From: Paenibacillus sinopodophylli
GTDB taxonomy: Bacteria > Bacillota > Bacilli > Paenibacillales > Paenibacillaceae
Direction: 5' to 3'
Length of the DNA: 64,000 bases
Assembly: GCF_005930355.1 (NCBI RefSeq)
Contig: NZ_VDBO01000002.1
Coordinates: forward strand, 372,001 to 436,000
Shown here piece by piece: positions 25,330 through 32,774 of this stretch. A model generated the notes under the pieces. The model saw only the letters and a program-made list of their open reading frames with translations, made no database searches and was not told the origin of the DNA. Within the stretch, counting starts at the first letter, position 1, and every line of letters starts with the position of its first letter. The translations under genes were made by a program, and so were the position numbers.

Positions 25330-27647
25330 AGATGCAGGAAGCGGAGCAGTTGCAGCCGCAGCTGTATGCAGAACCAGAGCCGGAGCTAAGCAGATGGAGG
25401 AAGTGGTTGGCTTGGTTAAAGGCAAGATTCGCTGCACGCAATGAGCGTAACGGTTATAGGTCACGAGTTGCTGCAGGAAGCATCGCCTTATTCGCCGCTT
25501 TAGCTATGCTGACGGCTGTTCTGGGCATGCCAACGGGTTTCGGGACAGTGATAGATATTTTAGCTTTTGTATCCTTAAATATCGTTGTGATGACACTCGC
25601 TGTTGAGCTGTTGTCATTTATTTATGCGTTGATGTATATACCGCTGCCCCGCAAGCTGTTGGCGGCGTGGACCTACGCGGCTGTTGAAGCATATCTAATC
25701 TTGTATTTCGCTGAGCTTGGCATTCTTATGTCGATTGTTATTTCACTGATACTCACGCTAATAGCAACAGTGTTTGGTTTATTGCTGGCAAGCATGATAA
25801 GTATGAGAATATCCCTTGTCAAAAAAGCAACGATTGGACTTGTGATAGCTGCATGCATAGGTGTGCTGTCTGTTTGTGTGGATTGGCCAGGGCCTGCGAT
25901 AATTCCGCAGCGGGAGCTTGCAGTAGTAAGCCATGTAGCGGGCATGAATATCGCAAATCCGTCTGAGCCAGGTGCCTTCGCCTTTCAAGCATTCACCTAT
26001 GGAAGCGGAGCTGACAAGCATAGGGACATTTTCTCTGAGGCAGTGGATCTGCGAGCCAGAGCTGTTGATGCATCCACCTATATTACCAAATGGTCGAAGC
26101 TCAAAACATGGTTTTGGGGATTTGATCAGCATGAGCTGCCTTTGAATGGACGGGTATGGATGCCCGAAGGCAATGGTCCGTTTCCACTAACACTAATTGT
26201 TCACGGCAATCATTTGATGGAGGATTTCTCTGATGGCGGCTATGATTATTTAGGAGAGTTGCTTGCCAGCAAAGGCATCATCGCGATATCAGTGGACGAG
26301 AATTTCATGAACTATTCCGTATGGTCAGGTATTCCGAATAATGATATGAAGGTAAGAGCGTGGGTGCTGCTTAAGCATTTGCAACAAATTAAACAGTTCA
26401 ACGACGAGACTGGAAATTTCTTCACTGGCAAAGTTGATCTGGAGCATATAGCTCTCATTGGCCATTCACGAGGCGGTCAGGCTGTGGCGATGGCGGCCGA
26501 TGCTGATCGATGGTTCAGTGAGGATGAAACGCTTGACAGCTTGAGCGAGATTGCCATTGAGTCTGTTGTAGCCATTGCTCCGACAGATAAGCAGGTCGAT
26601 GACAAATCGGCGAGATTGTCAGGAGTAAATTATATGACTCTGCAAGGCGCTAGAGATGCGGACGTTAACAATTTCTACGGAGATCGTCAATATATCCGAA
26701 CTTCATTGGATGCGGGTTCTAATACGTTCAAAGCAGCCTTATACATTGCAGATGCGAATCATAGTCAGTTTAATTCGGAATGGGGACGAATGGATGAGCG
26801 TCCGCCAGGGGGCTTGTTTTTGAATCGCAGAAATCTGCTGCAGGCTGATGAGCAGCGCTTGATTTCGAAGGTATACGTGTCAGCGTTCCTTCAAGCTACA
26901 CTTCTCAGGAACGACAGCTATTTGCCATTATTTGCGGATTATAGGTTAGGGCTTGCGTGGCTGCCAGAGACGTCATACACGAATCGGTTCGAAGCCTCCG
27001 ATTTCACAGTCATTACAAGGTATGAGGATGGGACGAATAAAACGATTCTCAAAAACGGTGGCAAAGCATCTGCTGCAGGAATGACGGATTGGGGAATAAC
27101 GGCAGCAGAAGACAGAGACGGAAATAACAAAGGAACGAGAGGCATGGAGCTGGAATGGGAGGTAGCAGGGGCGGAATATGAGCTTGAGCTCCCACCGGAT
27201 ACGAGCATGCAAGCAGGAGATAAGGCCAGTGATAATCTCGTTTTCTCTATGGCGATTTTGGAACGTGATCTTCTATCCAATGCCGATAAGGAAGGTAAAG
27301 AAGCAAATGCTGTTACGAATGCTCTGCCGCCGCTTCCAGCCATTGAAATTGAGCTGACGACTGCTGAGGGCGAAAGTGCCGAGGTGGAGCTGTCAACGGT
27401 TATGCCGGTTACACCGCCGTCCTATACTTCGTTTATGACGTTGTCATGGCTGGAAGATCGAATGAAGAAAGCGAAATTCAAACAGTCTACAGAGCCTGTC
27501 TTCCAAACCTTCACCGTTCCGCTCGAACATTTCCAGATAGGAGATTCGTCGTTTGAATCGAAAGAAATTAGAACGATAACGTTCCGTTTTGCAGACGGCC
27601 CAGGTAAAGTTATGCTTGATGATATTGGGTTTGCACCATCGCCATAA
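25320..27647 (+). CDS. Membrane-anchored alpha/beta hydrolase, uncharacterised
   Basis: This 775-residue protein has a charged N-terminus, about five membrane helices (about 50-70, 77-108, 113-135, 138-162 and 168-187), then a large domain with the alpha/beta hydrolase signature. The oxyanion region is TLIVHGNH (about 291-298), and the nucleophile elbow is GHSRGG with Ser383. A DANHSQF block probably supplies the catalytic His. The C-terminal 250 residues look like a beta-rich accessory domain. The catalytic part recalls chlorophyllase- or dienelactone-hydrolase-like lipases, but the substrate cannot be told. It overlaps ylmA and is followed by repeat elements. Confidence 0.7.
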   Translation: MELEMQEAEQLQPQLYAEPEPELSRWRKWLAWLKARFAARNERNGYRSRVAAGSIALFAALAMLTAVLGMPTGFGTVIDILAFVSLNIVVMTLAVELLSFIYALMYIPLPRKLLAAWTYAAVEAYLILYFAELGILMSIVISLILTLIATVFGLLLASMISMRISLVKKATIGLVIAACIGVLSVCVDWPGPAIIPQRELAVVSHVAGMNIANPSEPGAFAFQAFTYGSGADKHRDIFSEAVDLRARAVDASTYITKWSKLKTWFWGFDQHELPLNGRVWMPEGNGPFPLTLIVHGNHLMEDFSDGGYDYLGELLASKGIIAISVDENFMNYSVWSGIPNNDMKVRAWVLLKHLQQIKQFNDETGNFFTGKVDLEHIALIGHSRGGQAVAMAADADRWFSEDETLDSLSEIAIESVVAIAPTDKQVDDKSARLSGVNYMTLQGARDADVNNFYGDRQYIRTSLDAGSNTFKAALYIADANHSQFNSEWGRMDERPPGGLFLNRRNLLQADEQRLISKVYVSAFLQATLLRNDSYLPLFADYRLGLAWLPETSYTNRFEASDFTVITRYEDGTNKTILKNGGKASAAGMTDWGITAAEDRDGNNKGTRGMELEWEVAGAEYELELPPDTSMQAGDKASDNLVFSMAILERDLLSNADKEGKEANAVTNALPPLPAIEIELTTAEGESAEVELSTVMPVTPPSYTSFMTLSWLEDRMKKAKFKQSTEPVFQTFTVPLEHFQIGDSSFESKEIRTITFRFADGPGKVMLDDIGFAPSP

Positions 27648-27666
27648 TCATGATAGCTTGAAACCA

Positions 27667-27767
27667 AGGTGAAACGGCTCTCGCCGTCCTCTGGCGGCGC
27701 AGCGCGTTTCAGTCCGAGAAATATAAGCATTAGTATAAGCGAGAAACTTATAAACTCTTATATTTCA
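27667..27767 (-). repeat. Two-hairpin intergenic repeat, copy C1 (inverted orientation)
   Basis: Read on the minus strand, it has the same order as the copies at 7564 and 20387: an AT-rich hairpin with ends GAAATATAAG and CTTATATTTC, then GAAACGCGCTG with core CCAGAGGACGGCGA and end CCGTTTCACCTT. The GC-rich half is nearly identical to the other copies, while the AT-rich half has a different interior. Confidence 0.8.
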
Positions 27768-27768
27768 A

Positions 27769-27864
27769 GCAAAAATGCCTTCGGCGTCCTTTGGACGCTG
27801 AAGTAGCTTTGACGGTGAAATACAAGCGGAATTATAAGAGTGAAACTTATAAATTCTTATATTT
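27769..27864 (-). repeat. Diverged tandem copy C2 of the two-hairpin repeat
   Basis: It directly follows C1. On the plus strand its AT-rich half (GAAATACAAGC...GAAACTTATAAATTCTTATATTT) aligns along its length with that of C1. Its GC-rich half keeps CCAAAGGACGCCGA (minus strand) and folds into a perfect GCGTCC-AAA-GGACGC stem. Confidence 0.65.
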
Positions 27865-27868
27865 GAAC

Positions 27869-27904
27869 AAAAGCGGGATGCCTGGCAGTAGGCATCCCGC
27901 TTTA
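27869..27904. terminator. Bidirectional terminator
   Basis: AAAGCGGGATGCC (27870-27882) and GGCATCCCGCTTT (27891-27903) form a 13-bp stem, with T-rich flanks on both strands. It lies between the convergent hydrolase and ypdP genes. Confidence 0.8.
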
Positions 27905-27911
27905 CTCGTTA

Positions 27912-28628
27912 TTAAACAGTGTCGTCCTTGCTAAAAACAAAGCTTCGTGCTGCATATAGGAATGGTGTTGAGCAGAGTGAAACGATAAATTTAATAATAT
28001 AGGTCGACAAGAAGATCGAAAGCCAGAGCTTGCTGCCGTAACCGGGAGCGCCTGCAAAGGCAATCGTGCAAAAAATAAACGTATCCACAAGCTGACTAAC
28101 AGCGGTGCTGCCATTGTTGCGTATCCATAGCTGATTGGGAGCAGGACATACACGCTTTAGGAACGAATATATGCGTACGTCAAGAAATTGACTGACGAAA
28201 TATGCGCATAAGCTGGCAAGTGCAATCCGCGGCATTAGACCAAACAAGGTTTCAAGCGCACCTTGTACTTCCAGAGGAAATGGTTCGTTCAACGGATTAA
28301 AGAGGAGTGCCATCTGCATAATAACGGTCGTAGCAATTAGCGTGAAGAATCCGAACCAAACGGCTTTCTTAGCTGCTTTCTCGCCGTACTTCTCATTTAA
28401 TAAGTCAGAAGCCAAATAAATCGTACCGTACATCGTATTTCCCAGCGTTATCGCGATGATCATGCCGAAAGCATGGATATCAATGGTTTTGACTACTTGA
28501 ATGTTTGCAAGCACAGTAGCCATGCCGATCCAAGCGTAGATACCAATCCGTCCGAAAAAACGATAGGAAAGAAGAAATAGTGAAAAATGCACGAGCATAA
28601 AAATCGCGCCAAACCACAAGTTAAACAT
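27912..28628 (-). CDS. ypdP: Queuosine precursor transporter (YhhQ/VUT family)
   Basis: This 238-residue integral membrane protein has about six or seven helices. It carries the VUT/YhhQ family blocks NTMYGTIYLASDLLNEKYGEK and the late STAVSQLVDTFIFCTIAF. Family members import queuosine precursors such as preQ0/preQ1 for tRNA modification. The assignment is strongly supported by a preQ1-I riboswitch in the 5' leader that ends at this gene's ribosome binding site. No other queuosine gene is in the window. Confidence 0.93.
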   Translation of the reverse strand: MFNLWFGAIFMLVHFSLFLLSYRFFGRIGIYAWIGMATVLANIQVVKTIDIHAFGMIIAITLGNTMYGTIYLASDLLNEKYGEKAAKKAVWFGFFTLIATTVIMQMALLFNPLNEPFPLEVQGALETLFGLMPRIALASLCAYFVSQFLDVRIYSFLKRVCPAPNQLWIRNNGSTAVSQLVDTFIFCTIAFAGAPGYGSKLWLSIFLSTYIIKFIVSLCSTPFLYAARSFVFSKDDTV

Positions 28629-28639
28629 GTTGCTAGTTA

Positions 28640-28678
28640 CCTCCTAGTTTTGATAACGCGGGAGTTTTCGAACCGCGG
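28640..28678 (-). promoter_or_regulatory. PreQ1-I riboswitch (translational) in the ypdP leader
   Basis: On the minus strand P1 is CGCGG (28677-28673) with CCGCG (28661-28657), closing the loop TTCGAAAACTC. The A-rich tail TTATCAAAACTAGGAGG (28656-28640) follows. The loop ACTCC can pair with GGAG of the tail, forming the H-type pseudoknot of preQ1-I aptamers and hiding the AGGAGG ribosome binding site. The order and tail closely match the Thermoanaerobacter tengcongensis translational preQ1 switch. Bound preQ1 should lower transporter synthesis. Confidence 0.85.
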
Positions 28679-28862
28679 ATTGCGTCAAACATGAGTCTGC
28701 TGACTGAATTTCTGCCTTTGTCATTATAAACGGAACGATCGGCCTCGGCAATAGCTTACGGCGCATTTCATTGAACAGCAGAAGATGGTAAAATGGATGT
28801 TACCGTTTTGATGGTAATGATGCTGATTGGGCAGACTTACTAATCCGTAAAGGAGTGATTTC

Positions 28863-31190
28863 ATGACTCATTCTAATGAGCAGCTAAAGATAGAGCAGCA
28901 ACGAGTAGAACTTGTAACGAATGTAATCCGCAGCCGAATTGAGGAATTTCAAAATCAGGTTGGCGGTATGAAGGAAGATATTGTAGACATTCGTCGTAAT
29001 TTCTGGGACGATGTAACGCTGAACTTCGAGGACGCGGCCGAATCAGCAGAGTCGCATGCCAGCATGAAGCAGCAAGCAGAGGTGCTCTCGGAGCGGGAAC
29101 GAAGCCATCGTCATATTGAAGAGCAATTAAAAACGCTGCTTAAGCTTGAGCATTCCCCGTATTTCGGCAGGGTAGACTTGGCTGAAGAAGGGGAACAAAC
29201 AGCAGATCCTATTTATCTTGGAGTAGGCTCACTGCTCGATGAAAGTGGCAATGAATATCTTATCTATGATTGGCGTGCGCCTGTTTCAAGCTTGTATTAT
29301 GATTACGGACCAGGCCCTGTTGAATACGCAACACCAAACGGTAGTATTAAAGGCGAAATGACACTTAAGCGGCAATATATTATACGAGACGGTGAAATCC
29401 ACAGCATGTTCGATACGGGAGTAACAATTGGTGACGAGCTGCTGCAGGAGGTGCTGGGCAAACAGTCCGATGCACAAATGAAAAGCATCGTGGCTACGAT
29501 TCAGCGTGAGCAGAATCGTATTATTCGCAACGAACGCGCCAGACTTCTCATCGTACAGGGCGCAGCTGGTAGCGGCAAAACGTCTGCTGCTCTTCAACGT
29601 GTCGCTTACTTGCTCTATCGTTATCGCGGCATCCTTCAAGCGGATCAAATTGTACTCTTCTCTCCAAACCCAATGTTCAACAGCTATGTTGCAACGGTGC
29701 TGCCCGAGCTTGGCGAGCAAAATATGCAGCAGACGACTTATCAGCAATATTTGGAGCATCGGCTAGGCAAAACGTTTGCACTCGAGGATCCTTTCTCACA
29801 AATGGAGTATACGCTTGCCCATATAGATGAACCAGGCTATGATGCGAGAATTGACAGCATTACTTATAAGTCGAGCGTTTCCTTTATGAATGTGATCGAT
29901 AAATATGCAGCTGAGCTTGGCCATTCGGGATTAGCATTCAAAGCGATTACCTTCAAGGGACGCATATTGATCAGTGAGTCTGCCATTGACGAACAGTTTT
30001 ATAAATGGGATCGTTCTATGTCTATTGGCAATCGAATGCGATTAACCGCAGAGTGGATGCTGAAAGAGCTGACAAGACTGAGCCGGGAAGAACGGAATCA
30101 GGATTGGGTTCATGAGGCCATTGAACTGCTGGATCAAGAAGCGTATGCCAAGGCTTATGATGAATTACAGCGAAAAAATCGGTTTGCCGGTCAATCTTTC
30201 GATGATTTCGATGCTGAACGGGATTATTTGGCAGCAATGATCGTACAGGAGAAATTCAAAAAGCTTCGCAAGCGTGTGAAACGTTTGTTATTCCTGGATG
30301 TGCCGATGATTTATAAACGTTTATTCCAATCGGATACGTTTCTAACTAGGCAAACGTTTGATCATGGACATGAACTCCCTGATACATGGACGGAAATTTG
30401 CACACAAACGCTGTCTAAGCTTAACGAGGGTCATATCTTCTACGAGGATGCAACGCCGTATTTATATTTGAAGGAAAAGCTGGAAGGTTTTCAAACAAAC
30501 GCGCAGGTGAAACATTTGTTTATTGATGAGGCGCAGGATTACTCGCCGTTTCAATATCATTATCTCAAACGTATTTTTCCGAATTGTAAGATGACTGTCC
30601 TTGGTGATCTTAATCAATCGATATTCGCGCATGCCGTTACTGGCAATGGATTCGAGCCGTTAGCAGATTTGTTCAGTGAAGAGGAGACGGAAAAAATCAT
30701 ACTGGCAAGAAGCTACCGCTCTACTCGGCCGATTGTTGCTTTCACGAGTAAAATGATTGAAGGAGGCGAGCTTATTGAGCCATTCAATCGCGATGGCGAT
30801 GAGCCTACAATTACTAAGGTCGAGCTTGAATCACAGCTTACTGCGGAGATCAGCTCCCGTGTGAACAAGCTGGTAGAAACGGGTTACTCATCTATTGCCG
30901 TCATTTGCAAAACAGCTGAGGAGAGCAAACGTCTGCATGAGGACTTGCAAGCGTATTTGCCAAATGCACGCTTAGTTGAAAAAGAAACGGTGACGTTCGA
31001 AAAGGGAATTATCGTCATTCCAGCATATTTGGCAAAAGGTGTCGAATTCGATGCGGTTATTATCAGCAATGCTAATCGCGAGCATTACGGACGCGAGAGC
31101 GAGAGAAAACTGTTCTACACAGCATGTACGAGAGCGATGCATGAGCTGCATCTGGTATATACCTGTGAGCTTACATCTTTCATTTCCTAA
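28863..31190 (+). CDS. helD: RNA polymerase recycling ATPase HelD
   Basis: This is a 775-residue UvrD/Rep-like superfamily 1 helicase protein that removes stalled RNA polymerase from DNA or RNA. The N-terminal coiled-coil arm (about 1-100) inserts into the polymerase secondary channel. Walker A is GAAGSGKT (233-240), and the DEAQDY Walker B motif and GDLNQSI motif III follow around residues 557-585. Motif IV/V elements such as ARSYRST and KGVEFDAVII are visible. Length matches B. subtilis HelD. AAAGGAG precedes the ATG. Its last 11 nt overlap the convergent PAS-HTH gene. Confidence 0.93.
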   Translation: MTHSNEQLKIEQQRVELVTNVIRSRIEEFQNQVGGMKEDIVDIRRNFWDDVTLNFEDAAESAESHASMKQQAEVLSERERSHRHIEEQLKTLLKLEHSPYFGRVDLAEEGEQTADPIYLGVGSLLDESGNEYLIYDWRAPVSSLYYDYGPGPVEYATPNGSIKGEMTLKRQYIIRDGEIHSMFDTGVTIGDELLQEVLGKQSDAQMKSIVATIQREQNRIIRNERARLLIVQGAAGSGKTSAALQRVAYLLYRYRGILQADQIVLFSPNPMFNSYVATVLPELGEQNMQQTTYQQYLEHRLGKTFALEDPFSQMEYTLAHIDEPGYDARIDSITYKSSVSFMNVIDKYAAELGHSGLAFKAITFKGRILISESAIDEQFYKWDRSMSIGNRMRLTAEWMLKELTRLSREERNQDWVHEAIELLDQEAYAKAYDELQRKNRFAGQSFDDFDAERDYLAAMIVQEKFKKLRKRVKRLLFLDVPMIYKRLFQSDTFLTRQTFDHGHELPDTWTEICTQTLSKLNEGHIFYEDATPYLYLKEKLEGFQTNAQVKHLFIDEAQDYSPFQYHYLKRIFPNCKMTVLGDLNQSIFAHAVTGNGFEPLADLFSEEETEKIILARSYRSTRPIVAFTSKMIEGGELIEPFNRDGDEPTITKVELESQLTAEISSRVNKLVETGYSSIAVICKTAEESKRLHEDLQAYLPNARLVEKETVTFEKGIIVIPAYLAKGVEFDAVIISNANREHYGRESERKLFYTACTRAMHELHLVYTCELTSFIS

Positions 31191-32073
31191 TCTCTGACCA
31201 TATCTCATGAACTTCAACTTCAAGCTCCGAAGCGATCAGCTCTGCTGTGAGTCTTTGGGGCTTCATAATTTTTCCATTGCGTAGTTTTGATATCGTTTGA
31301 ATGGAGATGCCTGTTACGGATGATAAATGACCTACGGTTACATCTCGCTTTGCCATCCAAATTCTAAGTTTTAAAGAAGCGTCGATCTGGTCGTCTATCG
31401 GCTTCATATCCCAAATGACAAACGCATATTCCTGCGCATCCCCGAATCCATCTATGATCGGTGCGAACGTAACAGACAATTCGAGCTCGATACCGCTATG
31501 CTTGCTTGTCCTGAGTGTAAGACTTCTCTCTTCCTTCGATTGATAGGCTTCTTGGATGCTGTTTGTGATCTTCACATGCTCAGAATCAGCGAGAAATTGC
31601 ATCACCGTTTCATCCTGCATTGTACTATCTGCCTGGAATAGGAGTGGAGCTAGGCGATCGCGCAAAAATCGGATATGCTGATGTCGGTCGACGATTCCGC
31701 TAATTAGAAATTTATTTCGTTCTGCTTGTTTTTCGATCCATTTGTACGGTGTCAAATCTTCAAACATGGCAAGCGATTTGGTGCAGCAATCTCCCTCAAT
31801 GAACGGCAGCGGCTGTTGATCGATACGGACGGATATTTGCCGCTTCAGCTTTGTCTGCAGTATGACCTCGCTTTTTACAACATGAACGGTCGTATCAATA
31901 TTATATTTCTGCAAGAAGGATCTGCCTCTTTTGGACTGAAGCTCTTGTAGCGAATAGCCTGATAACCGAAGGAATTCCTGATTGGCATCCTCTATAGAGA
32001 CGCCATTCTCATCCTGGTTAAGGATGAGCATAGGCTGATGTAAAGATTGAAAGACCTGGCTATAAATCGACAA
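31180..32073 (-). CDS. PAS-domain protein with C-terminal XRE-type helix-turn-helix
   Basis: This protein has 297 residues from the TTG at 32073, which has GAGGAG 9 nt upstream; an ATG at 32193 in the same frame lacks a ribosome binding site. A PAS domain (QPMLILNQDENGVSIEDANQ) occupies about the first 110 residues, a second PAS-like region (about 130-230) follows, and the C-terminus (about 235-297) is a Cro/CI-type HTH (DVTVGHLSSVTGISIQTISK). Sensor-first, DNA-binding-last order is not common. It is probably a signal-responsive regulator. Its target is unknown; an 18-bp palindrome lies upstream. Confidence 0.7.
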   Translation of the reverse strand: MSIYSQVFQSLHQPMLILNQDENGVSIEDANQEFLRLSGYSLQELQSKRGRSFLQKYNIDTTVHVVKSEVILQTKLKRQISVRIDQQPLPFIEGDCCTKSLAMFEDLTPYKWIEKQAERNKFLISGIVDRHQHIRFLRDRLAPLLFQADSTMQDETVMQFLADSEHVKITNSIQEAYQSKEERSLTLRTSKHSGIELELSVTFAPIIDGFGDAQEYAFVIWDMKPIDDQIDASLKLRIWMAKRDVTVGHLSSVTGISIQTISKLRNGKIMKPQRLTAELIASELEVEVHEIWSEIRK

Positions 32074-32196
32074 AAACGAACACTCCTCTAAATTTTCATT
32101 CCGCGCATGTTTAACAATTAAAGTATAAAATAGCTTATCATTACAAACAAGTCCGGACATTTGACGGTTTCGTGCATGTTTCAAAATTATCATTTC

Positions 32197-32214
32197 AGTT
32201 TAATTAATTAAACT
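32197..32214. promoter_or_regulatory. 18-bp perfect palindrome upstream of the PAS-HTH regulator
   Basis: AGTTTAATTAATTAAACT is a perfect palindrome in the 314-nt region between the regulator (minus) and the zinc-knuckle gene (plus). An autoregulatory operator is the simplest reading (inference). Apart from this palindrome and AT-rich promoter-like DNA, I see nothing else in 32074-32387. Confidence 0.4.
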
Positions 32215-32387
32215 TGATAGCTTAACGGATACGTATATGGTGCATATGGGTTTTAGTTTGGGCTAAATCACCCGTAATAAACGTACAGCAGGCTTTATTC
32301 TAATTCATTTTCCCGATAATATGATAGCATAGACAGTCATTAGGCTCAAAAATGACTAAATATGGCGTACACACAGGGAGAGACTGA

Positions 32388-32630
32388 ATGATGAACGATT
32401 GCAGCATAGAAAACTGTATGAAGCCGATTAAAGCCAAAGATTTATGTGCGATGCACCATCAGCGTCTATTAAGGCACGGGGATCCTAATACGGTCAGACC
32501 TCGTCGAGTGAAGCAAGTCTCGAATTGCGAATGGATAAACTGTACAAAAGCATCAATTACGAAGGGTTACTGTGCGAAGCATTATTACATCCAACGCGTA
32601 ATGGCAACGAATCAGAGCAATGTTACGTAA
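32388..32630 (+). CDS. Small protein with two identical-spacing zinc knuckles
   Basis: This 80-residue basic protein contains two copies of C-x4-C-x9-C-x2-H: C5, C10, C20, H23 and C47, C52, C62, H65. The first is followed by HQRLLRHGDPN, a motif I associate with small zinc-binding proteins in phages and Firmicutes, some near HNH-type enzymes. The function is unknown. Nucleic-acid binding is likely from the basic linker (RPRRVKQ), but this is inference. GGGAGAG precedes the tandem ATGATG. It stands alone between a PAS-HTH regulator and the glycogen operon. Confidence 0.65.
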   Translation: MMNDCSIENCMKPIKAKDLCAMHHQRLLRHGDPNTVRPRRVKQVSNCEWINCTKASITKGYCAKHYYIQRVMATNQSNVT

Positions 32631-32774
32631 TCTGACATGGTTTAAATTAAACTGTCGAAATCTATGAAAACGACTGTGTTTTTTTCATCAAACCATGTAT
32701 AATGTGGATAAAGTATTGCAAGCTCTGCTGATTCTGACTCGTCATTGATCATCCAACAGGGGGTGAAACCAAGA

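Noticed and set aside
27667-27864. A possible CRISPR array from the tandem repeats
   Set aside because: There are only two diverged units with no regular short spacers, and no cas genes are in the window.
27661-27910. A possible insertion sequence or MITE remnant
   Set aside because: The repeats are real, but there is no transposase, no clear terminal inverted repeat pair spanning the whole unit and no visible target duplication. It is reported as a repeat instead.
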